From the NCBI RefSeq assembly GCF_002285285.1, contig NZ_NSJF01000002.1, positions 310,001 through 374,000 on the forward strand: a DNA stretch of 64,000 nucleotides, in the 5' to 3' direction. The notes under the pieces are model-generated. The model saw only the letters and a program-made list of their open reading frames with translations. It had not been told where the DNA came from and searched no databases. This document shows positions 1 through 9,192 of this stretch, piece by piece. The position numbers and the translations under genes were made by a program. The stretch's first letter is position 1. Every line of letters starts with the position of its first letter. Origin of the DNA: Vandammella animalimorsus (lineage in GTDB: Bacteria > Pseudomonadota > Gammaproteobacteria > Burkholderiales > Burkholderiaceae_C).

Positions 1-1314
1 ATGCTCACGCGCAGCCAGCGCATCAGCCACGAGAACCTGCGCCTGCGCGATGCCGCCTGGCTGGAGGACTACGAGCGCTGGTTCGCTCAGCGCGCCGCCG
101 ATGCGGCAGAGCGGCAACTGCCCGCGCAGGACAAGCCCACGCCGCCCATGTTCACGCCCTACAAGGTGCGCGGCCTGACGCTGAAGAACCGCATCGTCGT
201 CTCGCCCATGGCGCAGTACTCGGCCCGCGACGGCCTGGTGGGCGACTACCACCTGATGCACCTGGGCGCGCGCGCCATGGGTGGCGCGGGCCTGGTGATG
301 GTGGAGATGACCTGTGTCAGCCCCGAAGGGCGCATCACCCCCGGCTGCCCCGGCCTGTACCGGCCCGAGCACACAGCCGCCTTCAAGCGCATCATCGACT
401 GGGTGCACAGCTACACGGACGCCAAGATCGGCATCCAGATCGGGCACGCCGGGGCCAAGGCCTCGACCCGCCTGGCCTGGGAGGGCATCGACCAGCCGCT
501 GGTCGAGGGCAACTGGCCCATCGTTTCGGCCTCCGAGCAGCAATACCTGCCAGGCGTGAGCCAGACGGCCCGCGCCGTCACCGCCGAGGACATGGCGCAG
601 ATCAAGGCGCAATTCGTGGCTGCCGCCCAGGCCGCCCACGAGGCGGGCGCCGACTGGCTGGAGCTGCACTGTGCGCACGGCTATTTGCTCTCCTCCTTCA
701 TCAGCCCGCTGACCAACCAGCGCACCGATGAATACGGCGGCAGCCTGGAAAACCGCCTGCGCTACCCGCTGGAGGTGTTTGCCGCCGTGCGCGCCGCCTG
801 GCCCGAGGACAAGCCCATGTCGGTGCGCATTTCGGCGCACGACTGGGTCGAGGGCGGCACCACGCCGGCCGATGCGGTGGAAATCGCCAAGGCCTTCAAG
901 GCCGCTGGCGCGGACATGATCGACGTCTCCTCCGGCCAGGTCAGCAAGCAGGAAAAGCCCGTCTACGGCCGCATGTTCCAGACCCCGTTTGCCGACCGCA
1001 TCCGCCAGGAGGCAGGCATCGCCACCATCGCCGTGGGCGCCATCAGCGAGGCCGACCACGCCAACAGCATCCTGGCCGCAGGCCGCGCCGATTTGTGCGC
1101 CGTGGCACGCCCGCACCTGGCCAACCCGGCCTGGACGCTGACCGAGGCGGCCAAGATCGGCCACACCGCCATCACCTGGCCGCCGCAGTACCGCTCGGGC
1201 AAGCAGCAGATGGAGGCCAACTTCGCCCGCGAGCAGGCGGCCCAGCAGGCTGCGCTGGCCGCCGCCCAGGCGCGCCCCCCGGCCAATGCCGCATCCAACG
1301 GGCAGGGGCAATGA
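1..1314 (+). CDS. abmA: 2-aminobenzoyl-CoA monooxygenase/reductase-type fusion protein, C-terminal part (5' end outside window)
   Basis: The first roughly 45 residues look like the tail of a flavin monooxygenase domain. From about residue 50 a complete old-yellow-enzyme TIM barrel follows, with the substrate-binding pair H223/H226 in a CAHGYLL context and the later DEYGGSLENR motif. Full-length relatives (2-aminobenzoyl-CoA monooxygenase/reductase, often annotated as salicylyl-CoA 5-hydroxylase/oxidoreductase) are about 770 residues, so roughly half the gene lies before base 1. The ATG at base 1 is an internal Met rather than the start. In the known enzyme the N-terminal half hydroxylates the aryl-CoA and the C-terminal half reduces the ring with NADH. 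The stop overlaps the next start (ATGA). The substrate is inferred from the neighbouring genes. Confidence 0.8.
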   Translation: MLTRSQRISHENLRLRDAAWLEDYERWFAQRAADAAERQLPAQDKPTPPMFTPYKVRGLTLKNRIVVSPMAQYSARDGLVGDYHLMHLGARAMGGAGLVMVEMTCVSPEGRITPGCPGLYRPEHTAAFKRIIDWVHSYTDAKIGIQIGHAGAKASTRLAWEGIDQPLVEGNWPIVSASEQQYLPGVSQTARAVTAEDMAQIKAQFVAAAQAAHEAGADWLELHCAHGYLLSSFISPLTNQRTDEYGGSLENRLRYPLEVFAAVRAAWPEDKPMSVRISAHDWVEGGTTPADAVEIAKAFKAAGADMIDVSSGQVSKQEKPVYGRMFQTPFADRIRQEAGIATIAVGAISEADHANSILAAGRADLCAVARPHLANPAWTLTEAAKIGHTAITWPPQYRSGKQQMEANFAREQAAQQAALAAAQARPPANAASNGQGQ

Positions 1315-2120
1315 GCATGGCGCAGGGCAACACCGCACCCCCCGCAGCGGCCAGCGCGCCCGCGCTGCGCCATGCGCTGGTCACAGGCGGCGGCAGCGGC
1401 ATTGGCGCGGCCATCGCCCGCCGTCTGCTTGCCGATGGCTTTCGCGTCACCCTGCTGGGGCGGCGGCTGGCGGCTGTGCAGGCCGTGGCCGATGAGCGGC
1501 CCGAGGCCATGCAGGCCGTCAGCGCCGACGTCAGCGAGCCAGCGCAGTTGCAGGCCGCGCTGGCCCAGGCGCGCCAGCGCTTTGGCCCCATCGACACCCT
1601 CATCAACAACGCCGGGCAGGCGCAGACCGCGCCCTTTGCCAAGATGGAGCTGGCGCTGTGGCAGCAGATGCTGGATGTGAACCTCACCGGCACCATGCTG
1701 TGCACCCAGGCGGCGCTGCCGGACATGCTGGCCGCTGGCTGGGGCCGCATCGTCAACGTGGCCAGCACGGCCGGGCAGATCGGCTACGCCTACGTCAGCG
1801 CCTACTGCGCGGCCAAGCACGGCGTCATCGGCCTGACGCGTGCGCTGGCGCTGGAGCTGGCGCGCAAGGGCATCACCGTCAACGCCGTATGCCCCGGCTA
1901 CACCGAAACCGACATCGTGCGCGAAGCCATCGAGAACATTGTCGCCAAGACTGGCCGCAGCGCCGAGCAGGCCAGGGCCGAGTTCGTCAAAAGCAACCCG
2001 CAGGGCCGCCTGGTGCAGCCCGCTGAAGTGGCCGATGCCGTGGCCTGGCTGTGCGGCACAGGCGCGGGCGCCATCAACGGCCAGGCCATTGCCGTGGCCG
2101 GCGGGGAGGTGATGCCATGA
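1311..2120 (+). CDS. SDR-family 3-hydroxyacyl-CoA dehydrogenase-type oxidoreductase
   Basis: This 269-residue protein has a complete classical SDR signature: TGGGSGIG at 25-32, NNAG at 99-102, catalytic S152, Y165 and K169, and the PGYTETD segment. It is an NAD(P)-dependent soluble alcohol/ketone oxidoreductase. In aerobic 2-aminobenzoyl-CoA clusters such a protein is proposed to act as beta-hydroxyacyl-CoA dehydrogenase on the dearomatised ring. The ATG at 1311 overlaps the upstream stop; a second ATG at 1317 is possible. It overlaps the MarR gene by ATGA, so the two are probably translationally coupled. Confidence 0.85.
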   Translation: MSMAQGNTAPPAAASAPALRHALVTGGGSGIGAAIARRLLADGFRVTLLGRRLAAVQAVADERPEAMQAVSADVSEPAQLQAALAQARQRFGPIDTLINNAGQAQTAPFAKMELALWQQMLDVNLTGTMLCTQAALPDMLAAGWGRIVNVASTAGQIGYAYVSAYCAAKHGVIGLTRALALELARKGITVNAVCPGYTETDIVREAIENIVAKTGRSAEQARAEFVKSNPQGRLVQPAEVADAVAWLCGTGAGAINGQAIAVAGGEVMP

Positions 2121-2662
2121 GCCGCAGCGCCGCAGGCGGCAGCGCGCAAAGCCGTTTTGGCCTGAGCCAATTGCTGGGCGAGGCGCACATCGGCCTGGAG
2201 GCGCGCGCCCAGCAGGACGACCACATGGACACGCGGCTGTGGCTGCGCCTGTTCTCGCTGACCGAGCAAATCGAGCAGCGCATCCGCCAGATGCTGCGCC
2301 AGCAGTTCGACACCACGCTGCCGCGTTTCGACTACCTGGCCCAGCTCGACCGCCACCCGCAGGGGCTGCGCATGAACACGCTCTCGCGCTATCTGATGGT
2401 CACCGGCGGCAGCGTCACCGGGCTGACCGACCAGCTCGTCAAGGATGGGCTGGTCGAGCGCATCCCCGACCCGCAGGACCGCCGCTCGCTTTACGTCAAG
2501 CTCACGCCCAAGGGGCGGCGGCAGTTTCGCAAGATGGCCCAGGCCCACGAGCAATTGCTGGGCACGCTGCTGGCTGGCCTGGGCAAGCGCGACAAGGACT
2601 TGCTCTACGAGCAACTGGGCCAATTGCGCGTGCTGCTGGCCGCGCAGAACATGCAGGCCTGA
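2117..2662 (+). CDS. MarR-family transcriptional regulator
   Basis: The protein has 181 residues. A winged helix-turn-helix occupies roughly residues 75-140, with the typical wing sequence [16 protein letters not shown], preceded by a helical dimerisation region. MarR proteins bind palindromic operators and leave DNA when they bind a ligand. MarR regulators in aryl-CoA gene clusters often respond to the aryl-CoA thioester. Because it is encoded inside the operon it may control, the ligand here is probably the CoA ester made by the ligase at 4871. No clear operator was identified by eye. The ATGA overlap with the SDR fixes the start. Confidence 0.85.
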   Translation: MSRSAAGGSAQSRFGLSQLLGEAHIGLEARAQQDDHMDTRLWLRLFSLTEQIEQRIRQMLRQQFDTTLPRFDYLAQLDRHPQGLRMNTLSRYLMVTGGSVTGLTDQLVKDGLVERIPDPQDRRSLYVKLTPKGRRQFRKMAQAHEQLLGTLLAGLGKRDKDLLYEQLGQLRVLLAAQNMQA

Positions 2663-2699
2663 CCCATCCACCCAACGACATTGCAGGAGCACCCCCGAC

Positions 2700-3560
2700 A
2701 TGAACAGTGCAGCCCCACGCATCAACCCGGCCTTGCAGGCTGGCAACCGCAAGCCCATGGCGGGCTACCAAGCCCAGCATTTTCTGTGGCAGGCCGATGG
2801 CCCGGTGGCCACCATCACCCTCAACCGCCCCGACCGCAAGAACCCGCTGACTTTCGACAGCTACGCCGAGCTGCGCGATTTGTTTCACCAACTGCAATGG
2901 GCCAGCGACATCAAGGCCGTGGTCGTCACTGGCGCGGGCGGCAACTTCTGCTCCGGCGGCGATGTGCATGAAATCATCGGCCCGCTGGTGCAGCTCAAAG
3001 CCCCCGAGCTGCTGATGTTCACGCGCATGACCGGCGCACTGGTCAAGACCATGCGCGCCTGCCCGCAGCCCATCGTGGCCGCCATCGACGGCGTGTGCGC
3101 GGGCGCGGGCGCCATCATCTCCATGGCATCCGATTTGCGCCTGGGCACGGCGCGCGCCAAGGTGGCGTTCTTGTTCAACCGCGTCGGCCTGGCCGGCTGC
3201 GACATGGGCGCTTGCGCCATGCTGCCTCGCATCATCGGCCAGGGCCGCGCCAGCGAGCTGCTCTACACCGGCCGCGTGCTCGGCGGCGAGGAGGCCGAGC
3301 GCTGGGGCTACTTCAACCGCCTGTGCGCGCCCGATGAGGTGCTGGCACAGGCCCAGCAACTGGCCGCGGAGCTGGCCGCTGGCCCCAGCTTTGCCAACGG
3401 CATCACCAAAACCATGCTGCACCAGGAGTGGAGCATGGGCATCGACCAAGCCATCGAGGCCGAGGCCCAGGCCCAGGCCATTTGCATGCTGACCGAGGAT
3501 TTCTCGCGCGCCTACCACGCCTTCGTGGCCAAGCAAAAACCCGTGTTCCAGGGAGATTGA
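2700..3560 (+). CDS. Enoyl-CoA hydratase/isomerase family protein
   Basis: This crotonase-fold protein has 286 residues. The first oxyanion-hole segment is [13 protein letters not shown] and the second is in the [10 protein letters not shown] region. Length and motifs are normal for a soluble enoyl-CoA hydratase. In the proposed 2-aminobenzoyl-CoA route it would hydrate or open the ring at the CoA level; the precise step is inferred from context. The start at 2700 follows a GGAG element about ten bases upstream. The gap after the MarR gene is only 37 bases and the next gene starts 2 bases after its stop, so it sits within one operon. Confidence 0.87.
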   Translation: MNSAAPRINPALQAGNRKPMAGYQAQHFLWQADGPVATITLNRPDRKNPLTFDSYAELRDLFHQLQWASDIKAVVVTGAGGNFCSGGDVHEIIGPLVQLKAPELLMFTRMTGALVKTMRACPQPIVAAIDGVCAGAGAIISMASDLRLGTARAKVAFLFNRVGLAGCDMGACAMLPRIIGQGRASELLYTGRVLGGEEAERWGYFNRLCAPDEVLAQAQQLAAELAAGPSFANGITKTMLHQEWSMGIDQAIEAEAQAQAICMLTEDFSRAYHAFVAKQKPVFQGD

Positions 3561-3561
3561 C

Positions 3562-4731
3562 ATGCAGCGCGGTCTGGACACCTCCTACCAGCAATGGCCG
3601 TTTTTCGAAGCGCGCCACGCCGAGCTGGCGCAGCAGCTCGATGCCTGGGCCAGCACCCACATCGGCCATGAGCCGCACGGCAGCGGCAGCGATGTGGACG
3701 CGCATTGCCGACAGCTCGTCCAGGCCCTGGGCGAAGCGGGCTGGCTGCGCCATGCCGTGGGCGAATCGGCCCAGAGCATGGACGCGCGCGCCATCTGCCT
3801 GATCCGCGAGACGCTGGCGCGCCACAGCGGCCTGGCCGACTTCGCCTTTGCCATGCAGGGCCTGGGCAGCGGCGCCATCAGCCTGCACGGCACGCCCGAG
3901 CAGCGCCAGCGCTACCTGCCGCGCGTGGCGGCGGGCCAGGCCATTGCGGCCTTTGCGCTGTCCGAGCCGCAGGCTGGCTCGGACGTGGCCGCCATGGCCT
4001 GCGCCGCGCGCCGCGAGGGCGATGACTACGTGCTCGACGGCGAGAAAACCTGGATCTCCAACGGCGGCATTGCCGATTTCTATGTCGTCTTCGCCCGCAC
4101 CGGCGAAGCGCCCGGCGCGCGCGGCATCAGCGCCTTCATCGTCGATGCCGACACCCCCGGCCTGACGATTGCCGAGCGCATCGACGTCATCGCCCCGCAC
4201 CCGCTGGCGCGGCTGAAGTTCGAGGGTTGCCGCATCCCCGCCAGTTGCCGCGTGGGCGAGGCGGGCGAGGGCTTCAAGGTCGCCATGCGCACGCTGGACG
4301 TGTTCCGCACCTCGGTGGCCGCGGCTGCGCTGGGCTTTGCGCGCCGCGCCCTGCAAGAGGCCTTGCTGCGCGCCACTTCGCGGCAGATGTTCGGCGGCGT
4401 GCTGGCCGACTTCCAGATCACCCAGACCAAGCTGGCGCAAATGGCCACCGCCATCGACAGCGCCGCCTTGCTCACCTACCGCGCCGCCTGGCTGCGCGAT
4501 GGCGGCCACAGCGTCACAAAGGAAGCGGCCATGGCCAAGCTCACCGCGACCGAAAACGCCCAGCAGGTCATCGACGCGGCGGTGCAGATGTTCGGCGGCC
4601 TGGGCGTGGTCAGCGGCCAGCCGGTCGAGTCGCTGTACCGCGAGATCCGCGCGCTGCGCATCTACGAAGGCGCCAGCGAAGTGCAGCAACTCATCATCGG
4701 CCGCGAGCTGCTCAAGGCGCTCAAAGCCTGA
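3562..4731 (+). CDS. Acyl-CoA dehydrogenase family flavoprotein
   Basis: This 389-residue protein has the three-domain acyl-CoA dehydrogenase layout. The middle domain carries the FAD-contact motifs ([10 protein letters not shown], then KTWISNGG), and the C-terminal helical domain carries IYEGASEVQ with the likely catalytic glutamate at E369. It would transfer electrons through ETF to the ETF-ubiquinone oxidoreductase, encoded in this window at 27185. The start at 3562 has a GGGAG element in the end of the hydratase gene. In the 2-aminobenzoate cluster described from Azoarcus evansii a similar dehydrogenase accompanies the hydratase and SDR. Its exact substrate here is not known. Confidence 0.88.
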   Translation: MQRGLDTSYQQWPFFEARHAELAQQLDAWASTHIGHEPHGSGSDVDAHCRQLVQALGEAGWLRHAVGESAQSMDARAICLIRETLARHSGLADFAFAMQGLGSGAISLHGTPEQRQRYLPRVAAGQAIAAFALSEPQAGSDVAAMACAARREGDDYVLDGEKTWISNGGIADFYVVFARTGEAPGARGISAFIVDADTPGLTIAERIDVIAPHPLARLKFEGCRIPASCRVGEAGEGFKVAMRTLDVFRTSVAAAALGFARRALQEALLRATSRQMFGGVLADFQITQTKLAQMATAIDSAALLTYRAAWLRDGGHSVTKEAAMAKLTATENAQQVIDAAVQMFGGLGVVSGQPVESLYREIRALRIYEGASEVQQLIIGRELLKALKA

Positions 4732-4870
4732 AGCGGTTGACACGGGGTGTTGATGGACTCGCCAAATTGCATCAAGACCCATTGCCCATGTTGCCGAAAA
4801 AGGGAATTTTGATTTCCTTTCGGTTGCTATGAAAAAGAGGCGCAAAGCGCCCATGCAGGAGACAAACCAC

Positions 4871-6541
4871 ATGCCCAGCGCCCATACCGACACCTTTGCG
4901 CGCGACAACCTGCCGCCGCTGGAGCAGCAGCCCGAATACCTGTTCGAGCTGCCCGAGCTGCAATTTCCCGCGCAGCTCAACTGCGCCACCGAATTGCTCG
5001 ACCGCCACGTGGCCCAAGGGCGCGGCGATCGCCTGTGCCTGCGCGCGCCGGACGGCACGCGCTGGAGCTACGCCGACTTGCAGGCCCACGCCAATCGCAT
5101 CGCCAACGTGCTGGTGCAGGACATGGGCTTGCAGCCGGGCAACCGCGTGCTGCTGTTTGCGCCCAACACGCCCTGGATGGTGGCCTGCTGGTTTGCGGTG
5201 ATGAAGGCCGGCGGCATTGCCGTGGCGGTGATGCCGCTGCTGCGCGCCAAGGAGCTGCGCACCATCATCGACATCGGCCAGATCAGCCACGCGCTGTGCG
5301 ATGCGCGCCTGGCCGACGAGCTGGAGGCCGCGCGCGCGATGCCATCTTCAGCGCCGCAACTGGCGCAATTGGCGCAACTGCGCTACTTCAATACCGCGCT
5401 GGCCGCGCCATCGAGCGGGGCCGAGCTGCCCTGCCTGCACCGCGCCATGCAGCAGGCCTCGCCCGATTTCAGCAACGTGGATACGGCCAGTGACGACGTG
5501 TGCCTGCTGGGCTTTACCTCCGGCACCACCGGCGTGCCCAAGGCCACCATGCACTACCACCGCGACGTGATGGCCATTTGCAAGTGCTGGCCGCGCCACG
5601 TGCTGCGCGCCGATGCGGACGATGTCTTCATTGGCAGCCCGCCGCTGGGCTTTACCTTCGGCCTGGGCGGGCTGGTGCTGTTCCCCATGGACATTGGCGC
5701 CAGCAGCGTGCTGCTGGAAAAGGCCGGGCCGCAGCAGTTGCTTGAGGCCTGCGCGCAATTTGGCGCCACCGTGGTGTTCACCGCGCCCACGGCTTATCGC
5801 CACATGGCGGCCATGCCAGAGCTGCTGGCCCAGGCGCGGCTGCGCAAGTGCGTCAGCGCGGGCGAGGCGCTGCCCGCGTCCACGCGTGCGCTGTGGAAGC
5901 AGGCCAGCGGCATCGAGCTGATCGACGGCATTGGCGCGACTGAGCTGCTGCACATCTTCATCTCCGCCGACGAGGCCAGCGCCCGCCCGGGCGCGACCGG
6001 CAAGCCCGTGCCCGGCTACCGCGCCCGCGTGCAGGACGATGACGGCAACGAGCTGCCGCCGGGCACCGTGGGCAAGCTGGCCGTCAAAGGCCCCACGGGC
6101 TGCCGCTACCTGCGCGACGAGCGCCAGAAAACCTATGTGCAGGATGGCTGGAACCTCACCGGCGACGCTTATTTGATGGATGAGGACGGTTACTTCTTCT
6201 ACCAGGCGCGCACCGACGACATGATCATCTCGGCGGGCTACAACATTGCCGCGCCCGAGGTGGAGGAGGCGCTGATGCAGCACCCGGCCGTGGCCGAATG
6301 CGCCGTCATCGGCGCGCCCGATGAGGAGCGCGGCCAGATCGTCAAGGCCTTCGTCGTCGTCAAGGAGGGCGTGGCCGCCGATGCCGAACTGGTCGTGGAT
6401 TTGCAGGAGTTCGTCAAGCAGAGCGTGGCGCCCTACAAATACCCGCGCGCCGTGGAGTTCATCGCCGCGCTGCCGCGCACCACCACCGGCAAGCTCCAGC
6501 GCAGCGCGCTCAAGCGCCGCATGGGCGAGCAGCATGGGTGA
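4871..6541 (+). CDS. abmG: Benzoate/2-aminobenzoate-CoA ligase-type AMP-forming ligase
   Basis: This 556-residue adenylate-forming enzyme has the P-loop TSGTTGVPKAT at 216-226, the A8 hinge region near DDMIISAGYN and the catalytic lysine K541 in TTGKLQRS. It most resembles the benzoate-CoA ligase subfamily. It would activate an aryl acid with ATP and CoA; with the linked fusion monooxygenase the best guess is 2-aminobenzoate, but benzoate or salicylate cannot be excluded. The start at 4871 was chosen because GGAG lies nine bases upstream; in-frame ATGs at 4829 and 4853 lack this. The 139-base gap before it contains TTGACA at 4737 but no convincing -10 partner. Confidence 0.82.
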   Translation: MPSAHTDTFARDNLPPLEQQPEYLFELPELQFPAQLNCATELLDRHVAQGRGDRLCLRAPDGTRWSYADLQAHANRIANVLVQDMGLQPGNRVLLFAPNTPWMVACWFAVMKAGGIAVAVMPLLRAKELRTIIDIGQISHALCDARLADELEAARAMPSSAPQLAQLAQLRYFNTALAAPSSGAELPCLHRAMQQASPDFSNVDTASDDVCLLGFTSGTTGVPKATMHYHRDVMAICKCWPRHVLRADADDVFIGSPPLGFTFGLGGLVLFPMDIGASSVLLEKAGPQQLLEACAQFGATVVFTAPTAYRHMAAMPELLAQARLRKCVSAGEALPASTRALWKQASGIELIDGIGATELLHIFISADEASARPGATGKPVPGYRARVQDDDGNELPPGTVGKLAVKGPTGCRYLRDERQKTYVQDGWNLTGDAYLMDEDGYFFYQARTDDMIISAGYNIAAPEVEEALMQHPAVAECAVIGAPDEERGQIVKAFVVVKEGVAADAELVVDLQEFVKQSVAPYKYPRAVEFIAALPRTTTGKLQRSALKRRMGEQHG

Positions 6542-6548
6542 AAGTGCC

Positions 6549-6821
6549 TAGAGCGTGTTATGCACTTTCCGCCCCCCGCGAGAGCGCCCCGGCGGGTGCA
6601 GTGCAAGGCGCAGTCCCCGCTGCAGCCTGGCTGCGCTGCAAGGGGACGGCAACGCCGCAATGCGCATGCCGGGGCGCTCTCCCTTCGGGCTGGCCCCAAA
6701 ACCATGCACTCGCCGCGTTGGCCCGCTTGCCAAGGCAGCCAGCCTTGGCGGCGCGCGCCGCCTTGCGATTACACGGTTTTGGGGCCAGCGCGGGGGTGCG
6801 CAAAGTGCATAACACGCTCTA
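6549..6821 (+). mobile_element. MITE-like element with 18-bp inverted ends and TA duplication
   Basis: The element occupies 6551-6819. It begins with GAGCGTGTTATGCACTTT and ends with its perfect complement AAAGTGCATAACACGCTC, and is flanked on both sides by TA. Two further perfect inverted repeats sit inside: a 13-bp arm at 6581-6593 with 6668-6680, and a 15-bp arm at 6689-6703 with 6775-6789. A 16-bp GC palindrome lies at 6747-6762. No credible protein is encoded, so it is a non-autonomous element. The ends and TA target resemble IS5-family (IS427-like) elements, which is an inference. A matching left end lies at 22950. It fills most of the 397-base gap between ligase and ABC importer genes. 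Confidence 0.8.
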
Positions 6822-6938
6822 GACCAAAGCGTGGCCCAAGCGCCCGATCGCCCGGCTCTGGATGCGATACTTTTTCGCCCTGCAAATGCAGCAGGCCCTT
6901 TGCTCCACCCCATTCATGACATTCAAGGAGACACCCGC

Positions 6939-8156
6939 ATGACCCGCACCACCCGCCCCAGCATCCGCTTTTCCAGCCTTCGCTCCCACACCCTGGCCGC
7001 CGTGGCCGGTGCGGCGGCGCTGTGCCTGGCCCAGACCGCCTCGGCCGCCGAGGAGGTGAAGATCGGCCTGCTCAGCACGCTTTCAGGCCCCGGCTCGACG
7101 CTGGGCATCGACATCCGCGACGGCTTTCAGCTCGCGCTCAAGCACACCGAGGGCAAGCTCGGCGGCCTGCCGGCCAAGGTGGTGATCGTTGATGACCAGC
7201 AAAGCCCCGACGCGGCCAAGCAAACCACCGACCGCCTGCTCAAGCGCGAGAAGGTGGACTTCATGACCGGCGTGGTGTTCTCCAACATCCTGCTGGCCGT
7301 GGCCCCGGCCATTTTTGCCAACAAGACCTACTACATCAGCGCCAACGCCAGCCCTTCGCAACTGGCGGGCAAGCAGTGCAACCCCTATTTCTTCAGCGCC
7401 GCCTACCAGAACGACAACCAGCACGAGGCCGTGGGCCAGGCCGTGCAGGACAAGGGCGTCAAGAAAGTGGCGCTGATCGCCCCCAACTACCCCGGCGGCA
7501 AGGACGCACTGGCCGGTTTCAAGCGCTTCTACAAGGGTGAGGTGGCGCTGGAGCTTTACACCCCGCTGTCGCAACTGGACTATGGCGCGGAGCTGTCGCA
7601 GATTCGCGCCTCCGGCGCCGAGGCGGTGTACTTCTTCCTGCCTGGCGGGCTGGGCATCAACTTCATCAAGCAGTTCCATGGCGCGGGCCTGAAGGACAGC
7701 ATGGCCTTGTTCGCCCCGGGCTTTTCCGCCGATGAGGACGTCATCAGCGCCGTGGGCGAGGCCACCGTGGGCATTTACAACGCCTCGCAATGGGCCTGGG
7801 ATCTGGACAACGCCGCCAACAAGCGCTTCGTCGAGGACTTCCGCAAGGAATACGGCCGCACGCCCACGCTGTATGCCTCGCAGGGCTACGACGCGGCCAT
7901 GCTGATCGACTCGGCCGTCAAGGCCACGGGCGGCAACCTCAAGGACAAGGCCGCCATCGGCAAAGCCTTGCAGGCGGCCAACTTCAACTCGGTGCGCGGC
8001 GATTTCCGCTTCAACACCAACCACTTCCCGATCCAGCACTACTACATGCGCGAAGTGGTCAAGGGCGAAGATGGAAAGGTCACCAACAAGCTGATCGGCA
8101 AGGCCTTCGAGAACCACAGCGATGCCTACGTGGGCGATTGCAAGATGCCGCAGTAA
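6939..8156 (+). CDS. Branched-chain-type ABC importer, periplasmic substrate-binding protein
   Basis: The 405-residue precursor has an N-terminal export signal ending near residue 37 (AQTASA, then AEEVKIG). A type I periplasmic binding fold of the LivK/Peripla_BP_6 kind follows. It captures the substrate for the permeases and ATPases encoded just downstream. Given the operon, an aromatic acid such as 2-aminobenzoate is more likely than a branched-chain amino acid. The start at 6939 has AAGGAG 9 bases upstream. The 111 bases between it and the first permease gene contain a short imperfect hairpin (around 8167-8190), which might leave the binding protein more highly expressed than the rest. Confidence 0.9.
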   Translation: MTRTTRPSIRFSSLRSHTLAAVAGAAALCLAQTASAAEEVKIGLLSTLSGPGSTLGIDIRDGFQLALKHTEGKLGGLPAKVVIVDDQQSPDAAKQTTDRLLKREKVDFMTGVVFSNILLAVAPAIFANKTYYISANASPSQLAGKQCNPYFFSAAYQNDNQHEAVGQAVQDKGVKKVALIAPNYPGGKDALAGFKRFYKGEVALELYTPLSQLDYGAELSQIRASGAEAVYFFLPGGLGINFIKQFHGAGLKDSMALFAPGFSADEDVISAVGEATVGIYNASQWAWDLDNAANKRFVEDFRKEYGRTPTLYASQGYDAAMLIDSAVKATGGNLKDKAAIGKALQAANFNSVRGDFRFNTNHFPIQHYYMREVVKGEDGKVTNKLIGKAFENHSDAYVGDCKMPQ

Positions 8157-8267
8157 GCGTCTGCCCAAAGCCTGTTCAAAAACAGCCGGGCTTGATGCGA
8201 TGGCGTTCTTGCCCCGGCGCTGTGCGACGCCCCCGCGGGCGCCCCCCCATCCTTTGCCTTTTCTTTC

Positions 8268-9188
8268 ATGCAAACCACCCTGGTTCTGGAGCAACTGCTC
8301 AACGGCCTGCAATTCGGGCTGATGCTGTTCCTGCTGGCCGCTGGCCTGACGCTGGTGTTCGGCATCATGGACATGATCAACCTGGCGCATGGCTCGCTGT
8401 ACATGATCGGCGCGTATCTGATTGCCAGCATCGCGGCGGCCAGCGGCTCGTTCTGGCTCGGGCTGCTGGGCGGCATCGGCGCGACGGTGCTGGTGGGCGT
8501 GCTGCTGGAGCGCACGGTGCTGCAACGCTTTTACCGGCGCGACCATCTCGCGCAGGTCATGGGCACCTTCGCCATCATGCTCATGGCCAACGAGGCCGTG
8601 CGCATGCTCTGGGGGCCGCAGCCCATCCAGCTCAACCCGCCTGCGGCGCTGGCAGGCCCCATCCCGCTGGCGCCGGGCTTGAGCTATCCGGCCTACCGGC
8701 TGTTCATCATCGGCGTGGGGCTGCTGGTGGCGCTGGGCATGTACTGGCTGATTACGCGCACGCGCATCGGCATGCAGGTGCGCGCGGGCGCGTCCAACCG
8801 CGAGATGGCGCTGGCCATGGGGGCCAACGTGCGGCTGCTGTTCACCGCCTTGTTCGCCTTTGCCGCTGCGCTGTGCGCGCTCGCTGGCGGCATGCTTGGG
8901 CCGCTGCTGGCCGTGCAGGTGGGCATGGGCGAGAGCATTCTGATTCTGGCCTTTGTGGTCATCGTCATTGGCGGTATTGGCTCCATCCGCGGCGCGTTGC
9001 TGGGGGCCTTGCTGGTGGGGCTGGTCGATACCGCCGGGCGCACGCTGATCCCGCTGCTGTTTCGCCAGATGATGGACGCCGAGCTGGCCGCCAACGCGGG
9101 CCCGGCGGTGGCCTCCATCCTGATTTACCTGCTCATGGCCGTGGTGCTGTTTTTCAAGCCCAGCGGCCTGTTCCCCGCGCGAGGCTGA
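8268..9188 (+). CDS. Branched-chain-type ABC importer permease (LivH-like)
   Basis: This 306-residue integral membrane protein has about eight hydrophobic segments and belongs to the LivH family (early LTLVFGIMDMINLAHGS motif and the later VVIVIGGIGSIRGA motif). It forms half of the membrane channel of the importer, with the LivM-like subunit encoded four bases after its stop. The ATG at 8268 has no obvious Shine-Dalgarno sequence. The start is supported by the conserved N-terminal membrane segment that follows directly. Confidence 0.9.
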   Translation: MQTTLVLEQLLNGLQFGLMLFLLAAGLTLVFGIMDMINLAHGSLYMIGAYLIASIAAASGSFWLGLLGGIGATVLVGVLLERTVLQRFYRRDHLAQVMGTFAIMLMANEAVRMLWGPQPIQLNPPAALAGPIPLAPGLSYPAYRLFIIGVGLLVALGMYWLITRTRIGMQVRAGASNREMALAMGANVRLLFTALFAFAAALCALAGGMLGPLLAVQVGMGESILILAFVVIVIGGIGSIRGALLGALLVGLVDTAGRTLIPLLFRQMMDAELAANAGPAVASILIYLLMAVVLFFKPSGLFPARG

Positions 9189-9192
9189 TGCC

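Noticed and set aside
4732-4870. Promoter before the ligase gene
   Set aside because: TTGACA at 4737 has no acceptable -10 hexamer at 16-18 bases, so internal transcription could not be supported.
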